From Plectrocnemia conspersa (taxonomy: Eukaryota; Arthropoda; Insecta; Trichoptera; Polycentropodidae), in NCBI GenBank assembly GCA_009617715.1, contig VTFK01000142.1, positions 62,001 to 126,000 of the forward strand: DNA of 64,000 nucleotides, written 5' to 3'. Both the position numbers and the translations under genes were made by a program. Position 1 is the stretch's first letter. Every line of letters starts with the position of its first letter. Shown here piece after piece: positions 47,321 through 60,369 of the stretch. Under the pieces are notes generated by a model. It had not been told where the DNA came from. It saw only the letters and a list, made by a program, of their open reading frames with translations, and did no database searches.

Positions 47321-49294
47321 ATTTACCCAAGACACAGTAAATACACAAAAGCCATCAATTCGGCGAGACATAAAAATTATGCCGTTATGCCTCCCCTAAA
47401 ATAAGAAATCCCTCAAACGCCCGCCCGTCAAACTGACGATCTCGGGATTGTTTTGAAATCCCCGACGAGATATCATAATAATATCGGCTGAGCAAGGGGA
47501 AGTCTCGAAGCCCCTTAAGATGATTGATGTCGGCCGACTTTAAAACGAACGAAAGCGCCACTGCTCGAAAATTGAGATGATTGGTTATCCAATCTTGGCT
47601 AAATAAGATATGCACGCGCCGATTGTGTTACGCTGAAAGGCACCACTGATAATTGGGAGACACTGTCAATTTTATGAACGATGGTAATGGAAAACAATGG
47701 GTGATGTATTGAATCATGCTAAATAAACATTTGTGTTTTTAGGGCTCGACTTCACGCTTCCAAAGCTCGTAAGTCAAATGCATATGCATGTACTTACAAA
47801 TATTTTGTTAATCTTTTACTTTACACAAGGGGCAATACAAAAAGTAAGGATAACAAGACTTACTTATCTTTTATTATGGTCACGATTGACTTTAAAACCT
47901 GAGAATGATTTCTTGATTCCAAGGGTTATAAAAGCTTATTTTTGCTATCTTTTTTTAAAGCAAACGCGTTCCGTTTCTTATAATAAAACCAACTTCAACT
48001 TTTTTAAACTATATATTTAAAATACTATTTAAATAAATATTATTATTAATATCATCTCACATTCTACCAGTTAAATTCAAAAGCATCCAACCACCACAAT
48101 CTCGACCCCAAGATCGTCCCAACAGTACCAAAACTTACAAGTCGAGATAAGCGAGATTCGGCTGCGCGTACAACTTCTCAGTCGTTGCAATTGTTGCTTG
48201 AGCTAAGGTAAGGGCGGTTCTTCCGCCCACGCGCGACGGGTGGGAATTATGCAAAACAAGGGCGAGGGCCTCGTGCGAGTGCGTCTCTAAATGGCTTTTG
48301 AATTTGATAGCTCAAGATGTCTCCTGGATGGGCGGATTTTCAATTCGACTTTGGGGGCATTTGTCGAGCCGGGAAATGTGTGACGAACAGGCGCCCTGCG
48401 TAGGGGGGCACCTGCACGCAAAGGGCTGCACAAAACGTGCGAGGTATAGGAATATCATTAGGAGGTCGACGTGTAAAATGTTTATGTTGTCGGTATTGTG
48501 AAAAGTTTTGCCTTGTTAGCGACTTAAACGACTGATGTTCTGGTATTAAAGAATAAATTATAATATAAAAAAAATGTGCTTCGCTTTATACTTTTAATTA
48601 TTTTTAATGATTATTTTAGAGATAAATATAAAAGATGTTTTGTTGATTATTATTATAGAGCTTTGCATAGCTTATAATTAAGAAAAAAATATTGGTACTG
48701 GTGTTAATTTATGTTATGTTATATATTGAAAAAATATATGTATGTAATTAACGCGTTTTTTCTATTATATGTCAATCAAAGTTAGAAGCAAAATGACTCT
48801 TCCTGGCAGTAAAAAATCATAAATATATATATTTATGTAAACTAGATACTAAACAGCATTTATAAGCTAGGTCAAAAATTACAAATTAAATTATTGTACG
48901 TAAAAAGTTTATTCTAATTAAATACATATATAACGACATATAATATTGCATAAAAATATAAAATCATAATCGTAAAGTTAAACAATTTTATTTTTAATAA
49001 TATGCTCATAGTAAATAAAAACGAAATAATAATTATTACTAATAATGAACTCTCGTTTTTCTTTTATTACCTGTGACCATCCGGTGATTCCGCATATGGC
49101 AAGTGCAGGTGTGTTCAAAATTTAAAATTTGTTTAGGGAGCAACCCCATTTCTTAACAATAAATCAATTAAAAAATTGTATTTGAATTTATAATGTGGCA
49201 ATGTTATTAGATGACTTGTAAACCTACACTTATCTATTTTTACAAATTAAGGGATGAAAAACTTCATCAAAAGCCTTTTTAAAACCATTATGTA
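47321..49294. other. Intergenic, with GC islands at 47370-47660 and 48090-48510
   Basis: Both islands are CpG-rich with short competing frames. AT-rich DNA follows to 49294. Confidence 0.35.
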
Positions 49295-49545
49295 AGGACA
49301 GAATACCGCAGTCCGTAACGTTTCAGACTAGTAACTAAGATTGCGGGTTTGAGTCCCGGCAGTGGTACTCAATTTTTTTTATAAAATTGCGCTTTTATTA
49401 AAAATCAGTCCTAGCTGCAGTGACTTTATGGCTTATAGATTATAGTACACATAATAATTTATAATTAATATTATAGCTGTCACTGATTTCCAGACTTTAA
49501 ATCTGGTGGTTGATACTTACTTGTATGTATTATGTCTGAATGAAT
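49295..49545 (+). mobile_element. SINE or tRNA-derived repeat, copy 3
   Basis: A tRNA-like head includes CAGACTAGTAACTAAGATTG followed by the B-box-like GGGTTTGAGTCCC (49345-49357). The body block GTCACTGATTTCCAGACTTT (about 49479) is shared with 40932-41165. The acceptor stem does not fold convincingly as a working tRNA, so a SINE is more likely. Confidence 0.45.
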
Positions 49546-51330
49546 TTCTTAGTTGGTACAGATCAAGTTACAACTTAAAATTAAAATAAATATTAAATTT
49601 AATAAAAAATAAGAAGATAAATCAGTTTCTGGTTAATGGAGCGTTTTACAGAGCGTTCCTTAAATGCTCATTGATATATGTTTTTAAATTTTTATTATAA
49701 AAAGCTCGATAATTTGATAATTTTATATAGATTACCTATAAATATGCAGTACTACTTAAGTGTCGCGCGTCGAACTCTCTCAAGCCAGATTTTAGAATGA
49801 CTAATAAATTAATTGGAGAAGAACTCAAATTAAATCTGCATATATATTTCCAGTTTTTCAATTTTAAATTACACGTGTAATTAAACATATTTGGCTAAAC
49901 ATCCATAAAACATAGTAATCTTTATTTATATTTGGGACACAGAAAATACTTAAAAAATATGGATTTATAACGTTTTTTATTTGTATAATATTTATATCAA
50001 TTTTATAATTATACCCTAGTTAAAAATTATTGCTTGTATATAAGACGCATTAGTGTTAAACTTTAAGTATTTGTTCATAAACATATAAAAATATTGTGAC
50101 TGGATATTTTACTACTATCATACAAAAATACTATCTAATAATAAGGTAGTTGTTTAAGGCATGTGAAAGCTAAATGGATTGAAAAATAAATGTTTTTTGT
50201 TTGTAAAAGATCACAATAATAAAATTTCCCTCAACATTTTCTAAGTCTAATCCTCGCAAGAATTCTATACATCCTCAAAATATAGACGATTAAAAAATTA
50301 TATCTCACAAAGGTATCCCCTACCCGCTAATATAAATCATACGACTACTCATTCTAATATAATCAATCTAGGCAATACACACGTGCTATACACCCTCCTC
50401 GGGCGAAAATTGAATCTCAGCAAATTTAATTTGCCAATTTTTGCACATTCTACCGCATTTTTCTGTCTCGTAAATATGGGTGGTAAATTTTCTCCTCTTT
50501 CCGTATACTCGATGAAAGAAATATAAAAATGGAAATCGGTCGTGTTTTATCGCATACGTGCGCCGAATAAGTTTTCGTCTAAATATCAATATGGCGGGTC
50601 TTCTCCCCCTGCGGATGAAGAATGATGCCGTATCAATTTGTCTTCAATGCTCGCTTCATTTAAATCATTTTCGGCGAAAAAGAAGAAAAAATAAAAAAGG
50701 GCGAGTGTTAGAGAGCGAGCTTACGAAATGAGTGGTACGTGAGAGTTGTGCAAATTCCATAAAATGCAATAAAACCATTGAAGATTCATACATATAATAT
50801 TCTAAAGAAGAGAAACTGTATCTTTTTACATAATATAACTGTAAATAAGAATAAAATAATCATTCCGAAGAGACACAAACAAATATCTCAAATTTTGATG
50901 AACTCTCTTTGAAGGAAATAAACAAAGCATTGCGCCTTAAACTTCACCTGGTTCAGAAAACCTTTGAAAACCGCTTGAAAAAAAGGTGAAAATACTTTTC
51001 TGCAATACATATACAAAATTATTAAATATATTCATAATAACATATATTTTTTAACATCGTAATATAATTTCTTAAATAAATAATAATAGGTACGAGTTAA
51101 TTATTTATATGCTACAAATAAATATGAAAATTAGCCAATAATATGACATATTTTATGCGAAATATTTTAATTAGACATTAAAAATATTTAGAATATTACT
51201 CATAATAATTACTTGAGAATTTGTAGTGTTGCTATAAATAAAAGCAATAAAAAATCGTGCAATTATGGTAAAAAGGCGTTTAAATTTAAAAAATGTATAA
51301 CAATATAACGAGTGAGAATTGAATAAAGCA
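49546..51330. other. AT-rich DNA with GC-richer patch at 50380-50750
   Basis: A short minus-strand frame in the patch (50386-50589) has no domain. Nothing else recognised. Confidence 0.4.
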
Positions 51331-51565
51331 CATCTAAACCGAATTTTGACCAATAGGAGAGCGCAAAAAACAATTATCACTTCTCAGAAGTCAAAAATCC
51401 ACGTCAAATTATTGTCGTCGCCGTCGCAGTGGGAACGCTCGTTACCGAGCGTTCCCACTGTGACGGCGCCGACACAATTTTATTGCTTTTGACGTGAATT
51501 TTTGCCTTCTGAGAAGTGATAATTGTTTTTGCGCTCACCTATTGACCAAAATTCGGTTTGGATAT
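51331..51565. mobile_element. Snap-back MITE, full-length inverted repeat
   Basis: About 235 bp fold almost completely. Outer arms CTAAACCGAATTTTGACCAA and TTGACCAAAATTCGGTTTGG pair; inner blocks GCGCAAAAAACAATTATCAC, CTTCTCAGAAG and ACGTCAAA recur inverted. The centre is CAGTGGGAACGCTCG (51427-51441), TTAC, then its exact complement (51446-51460). The GC-rich centre contrasts with the AT-rich flanks. No target duplication was certain. Confidence 0.75.
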
Positions 51566-51819
51566 ACTTTGATCAGTCCTCTTATATTAGAAGTACATAG
51601 TAATATTGGTGAGAATAGCCATTATTATTTTTAAAACATAGTTTAATATCGAAATGCAGATGGAGCAATATTTGAGATTTGACTTTTTTTATACATATAT
51701 TGTTATTGAGCCCTTGGAAGTTTTCTCTTACCCCTCCTCCCTCTCGGCAGACCTGGGTCTAGGCTGGTGACTTGTATCTATAAGATTTTAGGTCAAATCA
51801 TATATAAAATCTATTGTTT

Positions 51820-52118
51820 TTCAATTTTTATTGTATCAAGAAAATCAGAATTAGTGCTTAATATATAATATCATATAATTTTATAAAATCTTTATTGCGA
51901 TTAATCATTGCAGATAAGGTTTTCCTAGATTTTCATATTCTCACGGATAAATACACAAATTAATAATTCAAATAAAATCGAATTAGCTAGTAGACATTTA
52001 CGTACATTAATTATGAGTAGTATTAATAGCTTATAATTAATAAAATAGGTGTCACTAATTTACAAATCTTGCTTTCGGTTTGGTGTCTCACTACTTAGTA
52101 GTTGTTGATTGTGTTTAC
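51820..52118 (+). mobile_element. SINE, copy 4 (body)
   Basis: Blocks CCTAGATTTTCATATTCTCAC, then AGGTGTCACTAATTTACAAA and GGTGTCTCACTACTTAGTAG with GTTGATTGTGTTTAC match the reverse of 40932-41165 in the same order. It is diverged, with no clear head. Confidence 0.5.
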
Positions 52119-54224
52119 TTCATTGTAATGCTTTGGGTTAACGCCTGCCATGTTACCACGAAATATTTTTAATAAATAAAATATTTTACAATTATTTTTC
52201 GTCAATTTTTATTAATTTTATTTAAAAAAATTAATTTTGCCTATTTTATTTAGAATGCACATACGCATCGAATCAACTGCATATTTTACTATATTTTTAT
52301 TTATTAGAATATATGACGTAGTGCTCCCAAGTAGATGGTGAATAGATTTTTATCGCCGAGATGCATCTGGAGAAGGTCTTCCTCCGCCAATATCCTCCGG
52401 CCATTAATCACAGTTTTCTCTCGGCTTCATTTTGGATACGGGTTCAAATATGCACACCGCAAAACTGCCTGTCTACTGTAATTTACTATCGGCCAACATA
52501 TTGCAACCCCCATCCCCCCAGGAGTTTTCCTAAATAATTTTCCCAAGAATTTTCTCGGCCTCCGCCGCAGCGCAAGATACGTCTTGTGTATTAAGCCAAA
52601 GCGGCATAATTACGAACTTCGCTAAGAGCGAACGAAATTAGACCTTATTTTAAAAGGTCCTAGGGCTTGGAGTCATGTAGGTGGTGACTATAGACTTTAT
52701 CGTGTGGACAAAGAGAAAGTTTTCTGTGAAATCGATTTTGCATATTCGCGGACCCCGCGTGCTTCATTTGTTTTCTCCTGCGAAATGTATACGTGATTCG
52801 CCATCGCCGCGTTATATGAAGCAGGGGTTTGAAACTTAACAAATACTAACAATTTCTTAGCATCAAAGTAATGTCATTGAATTGATGTGTTTATCGTAAT
52901 GTTCTTTATCTAAGCTAACATAATAAAACCTAATCTAACTTAAGTAAAATAATAATATATATTTTTAATAAATATAGTAACATTTTATTTATGTGACTGC
53001 TTAACTAAACCAAATCTGAGTTTTGTCATTAGAAGTTATTTTAAAGTGTCTGCCTGAAGATCAGTTATAGGCTCTGATCATCGTAGTAATGATTTGCTAA
53101 ACTGTATTTCTAAACTCTAATGATAAACTCTCCTAATGTAATTAATACCTGAACTAATCTACAGATATAATACAAACTTCTCAGCTCCGCCGATAAGACG
53201 AGAGTAAAATTTCGCCTACCCTTTTTTCTTCTATCGTTTTAAAAGTCAGTAACAAAGTATATAATACTAGTATTATACATATTACTAGTTTGTCTCAAAT
53301 TTACTAAATACTCCTAATATTCTTGAAATATAGCATTATACATGATTTAGCGGATGATGTGTCGACCTTATAGTTACCATACGATATTAGCACAATGATT
53401 TGTTATAAAAAAAAATGCTAAAGAATCATACAATTTTTAATTTAATGATTTCACCCGTTACTTTCTATGTTATGTAATATACCTGATAGTAAAAAAATAA
53501 TTCTTTTAAATAAGTTAATTGCCTTGGCCTTTCGAGCTATTATACAATAACATAATATATTGTTAATTTGTGTTAATCCACCTTAGTTTAAAAGCCACAA
53601 AAATAGTTTTATATAGATAGCTTTTAATTATTATACTACAAATATATAATAACCTAACTTACTAAATTATAAATTAATCCCTAATAAAACTTCATGTAAC
53701 TTTATATATCAAAGCCTGATTTGATACATTTTGAACATATGTTTTAATACACAAACGGTTAACCATTTAATAAATAAAATATTAACCCCACATATGCTTA
53801 CAAAGTCCTAATATAAACTACGATGTTTCATATTTTGATGTTAAAATTAATACAGAAAAAATTATGAAAGGTTAATAGTACATAACTTGTAGTAAGTCTT
53901 TAGATAAATTATGGGAAAGCAAAATAAATAAGATTTTTAGTGTAATGTTTCATTAAGGTTTTAATATGTTACTAATAATACATTAAATTTAATTTATTCT
54001 GACTTTATTAGTTCTTAAATTAGATTATTTTATTTTATATATTTCTAGTTCAATAAAAAAATAAAATGCATATCAGAGTTAAGCTATATAATGGTATAAA
54101 AATTAGTAATAATGGTGTTAAATATAAAAAATGAATTCTTGTTTACTTTGTGTTTTTCGATTACTATTGTGTCTAGGATAAATGAATAAGTATTATGTAA
54201 TTATAATATAACCGATCATCACAG
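52119..54224. other. AT-rich DNA with GC-richer region at 52330-52830
   Basis: The island has short competing frames only. The long AT-rich stretch from 52860 holds nothing recognisable apart from TAACCTAAC-like words. Confidence 0.4.
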
Positions 54225-54290
54225 AATAAGTTTTCATTGATTTTCCTAATCTCACATATGAATACCGTGATAATTTAATTAAATTTAGCT
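54225..54290 (+). repeat. SINE body fragment, copy 5
   Basis: GATTTTCCTAATCTCAC followed by ATGAATACCGTGATAAT matches the central block of the SINE family at 14655-14850. Confidence 0.5.
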
Positions 54291-57238
54291 ACTTTAGCTC
54301 ATAGAGAATATTACTTATATAATAAAAAAAATGTATTATTATGATATATCTGATGTTAAAGTTTATTTATGTTAAGCTCTATCAGGTTGGATCTAGTTAG
54401 AGAATATAATAATTTAATGCTAATATCTAAACGGCATTATTTCAATAGCATTAGTTTAAAATTTGGTTAGGTTGTTTAAAATTATGTTTGTTTAGATTAA
54501 GAAGAACTAGATCAGATATGATTTTATATTTTAGATTAAGTTATATTTATTTAAGATAAGATAAAATACATTGGGTTATGATAGTTTCAAATCATCATCC
54601 TGAGCTTGACTACAAATTAATAATTTAAGCCACATTATCAATACCTGACAGTGCTATACCTCTTAACGTATATTAATAATATTTCCAGTAAAACATTTTG
54701 TATCCCCTGCCTCGCTAGCAAACATCGCGAGGGCAACAAGCGGCGTGAATCGTAAATCCGGGCATTTTATTGCCGATTCATAAAATTCATTCGGCTGCCT
54801 TTGGGGGCGCGAACTGGGGTAGCCCCAGACGCCCCGAAGATGATGTCTTCATATTACCCCGGCTGGCTCTGAGGATTCATGGTTTTACGGGACTTTGTGA
54901 CCTCTGCGTGCATGAATTATTCATCACTCGCATAGTGCGTGTGTGTGCCCTAAACTGTTTATGGTAATGGAAATCAAAAGGTTGACTGTGTGCGTCTCTA
55001 TCTGTATTACACTACAATCGATTATCCAATTGAGGTAGTTATCATTAAATATTAATAATAATTGTCTCTAAAGGGTCAGTGAGCAAGAGGGCAATCGGTG
55101 GTTACGTTACTAGATATGACCAAATTACAAACGGGACGAACGTGTCATTACGTGTGTGCGCGATGAAAGGTTGAGTTCAGCTTTTAGTTAGTTTCAATAT
55201 AGTTAGTCGGTAATTGGAGTGTAATTTGCTTGCTGCCCAATTATTTCGTAAATGGCTTAAATATGAATAATTGGGCTAATTAAATTAGTTTTGCTTAAAA
55301 ATAGGCGATTTAATATTAAACTAAATAAATTACGTAACAAAGTAGACGACAGAGTAACAAATCTAGCTTAGAATCGCACCTACTTCAAAAGTTCAAACAT
55401 CTCACATGAAGCGTATGATAACGTAGAACATGTCATTGAAAAAAAATGATGGATCAAAATTAGCTATAAAGTAATAATATACTAAATATTGTATATTTTT
55501 ATCTGGATACATGAATCTGGATGTATCATATATTTTTATGCATGATAATGTTAAATAAACAATAAAGTTTTTTCTTCAGACTCGTTCGAGGAGGAGTAAC
55601 TTGTCTAGGATTGTTCTTATGCGAAAAATATTCATAAACGACCCCTATGGGGTAAATTATGTCTGGAAAAAGACAACGAGGTGGATGATTGTGGATGCGC
55701 CGACGGGGGTGCGGCTTTACGTTTGCTTTACAGTCGCATTTTACAGCTTTTATGCATATTTGATAGACTGCCATCATCTTTATAACCCGCAATAGCCGAA
55801 TTTGCTAACACCCACTCGATGGGGTTCGGATACTGCGCGATCTTATTTACAACACATACAATGGCAATGTCTATAAAAATAAATCGCGTCAAATGTATAT
55901 CTATGTATTTTTATATACATATATACTTTGAAATATATTTTTTTCACATTTTAACATATAATTTTTTTTTAAATAGTTTTAAATATCAGTTTTAGGACCG
56001 CAATGACAGCAAGCTCTTATTACCTAAGTTTCGTGATATCTTTAATCGACTAAAGATTGAGCTCAATTATATACCCAGGTATTTGACGCTTGTCCTTTAT
56101 TTAATGCAGTTTCCTTTTTCACTTTTAAGTAGTAAAGTCTGAGTTTTGTAAAAATTATTGATACACTTTTCTCTTAATTTATTTTAATTTTGCATTCAAT
56201 AAAATAACTATTTAAGTTTTGTAGCTTATTTTAAATTGCTTTAAGACCCTACGAGCTCCTCAAAAAACGTTTTTTTTTAAATATGAATGCCATTAGTACA
56301 TGAAATTAAGAAGAACGGTCTAAGCAAACTACTTGCGGAACTCCAGTTGGAAGTTTACGCGTTATTAAAAGTTAATTAATTAATACCATTGCTAACTAAC
56401 AAATATGTATATATATACAGAATAATGTTAAATATTGACAGCGATACCAGATTTAAAAATTTGAACGGTATAAACATAATTTTGTAATATCTGAACATCT
56501 ATTTTAAGTCAAAAAAGCAGTTAATGATACAAACTTGCTTATATAATTAGGTTCTAACAAAATCATTGATCCAACGAGTTTGCCACATTTAATCTATTAG
56601 TAAAACCTTATCTTTACACCAGTTAAATGATGTTTTTACTGGGTATAAAAATTAGATATAATTAAATCTGAACTTTAAGTAACAATATATATTGTTTTTA
56701 AATATCATAGTTAATATGGAATATACAAGAAAGATTTATTTAATATAAAAGCATCAATATATAATACTATAATTGAAATTTATTAAACTTAAAGAAGCAT
56801 AACTATACTATATTTGCGTTAACACAGTCAGTTCTAGAGCTATCAACTTTATCATTGTTCATAATTGAGAAGATGGCAAGTTTATGTTTATGCCATTACT
56901 ATTAACTTTAACTTTAAAGCACACTTATCATTACTCAAATTGATTTATAAATATAAAAAATATAGTAATGATTGCAATTTCTATAAATTTGTTCAAAATA
57001 TAAATAAGAGTAGTGATAAGTGTATCGATCGTATATCCGTATCGTGTGCTTAATTATAAATAATGTTGAAATGGTTCGCTCTCGAACTGACTGTGTTAAC
57101 GCAAATAGAGTATAGTATTTTTTTCTTAACCTATCATAACTTATTCGTACATTATCTGACATCTTAACATATTACATATTTTTTAATGTAATATATTTTA
57201 TTTTTATTATAAAATTAAAATATGTTTTTTTGTTTCAG
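54291..57238. other. Intergenic, with GC islands at 54710-55000 and 55580-55820
   Basis: A splice-like acceptor (TTTTTTCTTCAG) at 55568-55579 precedes a GC-richer segment, but the frames on both strands compete and no domain is seen. The rest is AT-rich. Confidence 0.35.
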
Positions 57239-57309
57239 AGTGAACCTGTAATAGAAAGAAAACATTTGTCACCAACTTCGTTTCTTCTAGATTTTAATAA
57301 AGGTCAAAC
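57239..57309 (+). CDS. Candidate internal exon of an unidentified gene (71 nt)
   Basis: A polypyrimidine-rich acceptor (ATGTTTTTTTGTTTCAG) precedes the segment, and a consensus donor GTAAGT follows AAAC. Only one of the three frames is open, and it starts in phase 0: SEPVIERKHLSPTSFLLDF, then NKGQ and a split codon. Its codon use and complexity stand out from AT-rich flanks, and it is not in a GC island. I do not recognise the peptide. If 27955-27998 is an exon of the same gene, the phases join (0 to 0) across a 29-kb intron. No neighbouring coding exon was found, so it could also be an isolated chance match. Confidence 0.45.
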
Positions 57310-58982
57310 GTAAGTTTTTATATTTGTTCTGCTTCACATTTTATTTTGCGCTTATTAGACTCATTATCAATGTACTTCCTGAGGATAAATTAACAAGTTA
57401 TAAATGAAAAGATTCATACGATATCGTATAACTCTATTTCGCTTAATTCTATAATTTAATTTTAATCAATTTTAGTAAATTGTGTGCTCCTCCCTCTCTC
57501 CTTATCCATAATAAAGTTTTTAAAATATTAAAAAGCATTTTTATTTTACCCAGAACGCCTGGTCTATAAATCGAAAAGTATCCACGCGGTGAAATTTTAA
57601 ATAATATCGCACAACACCGAACCTATAAACCTTAAGTACACCTAAGTAGGGTCGTTCCGCCAAGTAGTGGGAGGTTGTGGGGGTAGCTTTTTCCTAATTT
57701 GCCCGTCGTCGCGAAAGAACGATGCATATTTATATTTCATGGTGCAATTTGACGGCTACTCACCGCGCGCTGGGCTAATTTTCCGCGGCCATTTTTAAGA
57801 CCCCGTGGAAAATTTTCATTTTTACGGCCAGGACGAAAAATCGCGTGGCCCCACCTGCACTGCCGTGTCGCATAGAATACGACCCATCGGGGACGACTTT
57901 CGCACCTTGGAAAGTTTTTAGGGAGATTTCTTAAGCCTTCTCCCCTTCCACACTCTTCTTTTTCAGAATGGATTTGAATAATTATATTTATATGTTTATT
58001 TATTGTAACAATATTTTGTTCAATCACGTCGGATTTCACCATTTTTTTAATTTTAAATTTCACGGTTGTCTTAATGTATGCTCTAACCATGACTCGGTAC
58101 ACGTTTTGGCTGTTAATTATACAGCGTGTTTATAACATACTCATAATGCATTACACACGGCGCTTGTTATCTCGCAAGAGCATAACTCACGCAATAATTA
58201 TGGCGCGAGACAGATCACGTCCAGACGCTCTGTAACAAAACAGATATCGAATTTCGTAAATTATGTGTTTACGCTTATGCACCTGATATTTATCGCAGTA
58301 CGCTTTGCAGACAACTTTTTGCTACATTTTATGTAAAATATTACACACAAGTAACTTAAGCATTGAAATATCAACGGAATGGCAATTAAACTTACAATAA
58401 ACCATTTATGTATGATATCTTTACCATATTCATTGAGTTGTCTGACAAGATAGTATTTTATTTCATAAACAACTTTTGAGTAAAACTGACACGGTAGATT
58501 CAAGACAAAATAAAAATGTTTACAAAACAATCTGACTAAAAAATGCAAATCTTATGTATATTTATAACTGTCTAGGTTTTTATATAAATTATTTAATACA
58601 ATTCATATATATTATATAAGTTTTTAAAACCTAATAATTTATACTAACCTAACGTATCCTACATAAATCATGAATGTAAAAGTAATTTAACATCTGCTTT
58701 AAGCAGTTAGTGTATTTCATATAAATCTTTTAAAAACACAGGAAAACGCGCTGACCAACTAAAAATATTTTATATAGCTATAAAAAATAATAAATTCTTA
58801 AAATTTTATTTAGGCACTTCATATAAATACAGTTTGTAATTGTTTGTAATTGTCCCGATAGCAATTAAAAATATATAAAATATGTAAATACTCTTTAAAT
58901 ATTTCAAGTACTATTAGTTCTATACAAAAATAATATTAAGCGCACATATCAAGTATTTTTGTTAATATTGTAAAATACAATA
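57310..58982. other. Intergenic, with GC islands at 57600-57960 and about 58130-58260
   Basis: The first island has a 121-codon minus-strand frame without a domain. The second contains GGCGCGAGACAGATCACGTCC. The remainder is AT-rich. Confidence 0.35.
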
Positions 58983-59734
58983 CAGGTACACCTTACTTAA
59001 CGATTTATCTGTATTACTACCACTCGGACTGAACTGGTAAGATTTTTCATAAACATAAAAATGCCTAAAACGTTTCGTAAATAATTTTAAAGGTCTTGAA
59101 AAAGTTGAGAAAATTTATGTCATAAATTAAGAAATTGTGGTACTAGTCAATGTACTCAATTTAGATTTTGAAGTGGAAGATATTGAATAATTAATAGAAT
59201 ATGCCAAAGGAGAGTCACAGCAGCACTTGAAAGAGGAAAGAATGGAAGAATTACAAATAAAAAGTTTAGTGTGTTTTTCAAAGTAAATGCTGCTATATTT
59301 TAACTAGAGGATATGGATTTGAATGTTCAACGGTTCACTAAAGTCTAACAGCAAATTAATCTAACAAACTTATAAACTCTAACAGCAAATGAATCAACTA
59401 GAATGCTACATCTAGGACCCCTACCTCTAAAAGTATTACCATTATCTTGCCTTTATCTCCTTTACCCTGCTGTTAACTCCAATGATAATATTGACGACTT
59501 TGAAGAATTCCTCAACTCTGTTGATGACTTAAAAGGACTTGATAACCAAAATGTTTATATGCATGTATTTTTTTATTAATATACTTATTATTTATATATT
59601 TTTTGCTAAATATATTTTTTTGTTGTGTAATTCGTTACATTCATCTCTATTGAAAATAACCAAAAACGATTAGGTTTCTCGCTTGCCAACCTAGTCGTAG
59701 GAACAAAACTCAGTATGTAAGTAAAGAGTAACTG
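58983..59734 (+). mobile_element. Tigger/pogo-type transposon remnant with TIRs
   Basis: The left end CAGGTACACCTTACTTAACG and the right end GTAAGTAAAGAGTAACTG (inverted: CAGTTACTCTTTACTTAC) are similar, and TA flanks both ends (58981-58982 and 59735-59736), as expected for Tc1-mariner/pogo elements. Inside, the + strand reads DLDFEVEDIE, LIEYAKGESQQHLKEERMEE and later NIDDFEEFLNSVDDLKG, like the C-terminus of Tigger/jerky transposases. There are stops, and the DDE part is missing. Confidence 0.6.
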
Positions 59735-60369
59735 TACTTGAAACGTACTTAAATTAATTTTATAATATGGGTTGGATGAGGTGACTATATTTTTTTTATA
59801 ATCCTAGCAAAATTCAGAACTCATATTAATTATAATATATATTTACATCAATGAAAGAAGATAAAAAAATTCTCGGAGTGCTAAAGTGCAACTGCTTAAA
59901 TTAAGTACACGGCATTTAATACAAAAAACATTGACATTAAAAAAAGATGTTTGGTATTTTAAGACGACTGGAAGAGTAACAATGGTTTGAGCAGGATCCT
60001 AAAAATAAACTACGCAAAATCTGATTTAAATTTATTAAGATAAAGCACTAAAAATGCGTTGAAATTAAGCTACACATTAAAAATATATTGGCATTGATAT
60101 AAATAAAAATAATCCTGTCTTAATTGCATTTTTAGTACAACTTAGAAAAACAGGCAAAAGTAAGTTATATTTTGAGGTACAATTTACCGAAAAATTGGTT
60201 TATTAAACTTTAAAAAACAGTAATATAAATATAATTAATATGGATCTTTATTATCTCTTTATTTATAATAATAGTATTGTAAAATATTATTGACAAACGA
60301 CTTTAAATAACTTGATTAAGTTGGTTGTCTTAAACGTTTCCAATCTTTCCCGGAATAATATGTATATAT
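59735..60369. other. AT-rich non-coding stretch
   Basis: Nothing recognised on either strand. Confidence 0.5.

Noticed and set aside
49300..49372. tRNA gene
   Set aside because: The B-box region looks like a tRNA, but the acceptor and anticodon arms do not pair convincingly, and the following body is shared with other SINE copies.
55580..55650. Possible + strand exon after TTTTTTCTTCAG
   Set aside because: The donor (GGG/GTAAAT) is weak and a longer minus-strand frame covers the same DNA. There is no coding evidence to choose between them.
57737..58102. 121-codon minus-strand open frame
   Set aside because: Starts in AT-rich DNA and crosses a GC island with basic, low-information composition. 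No family resemblance.
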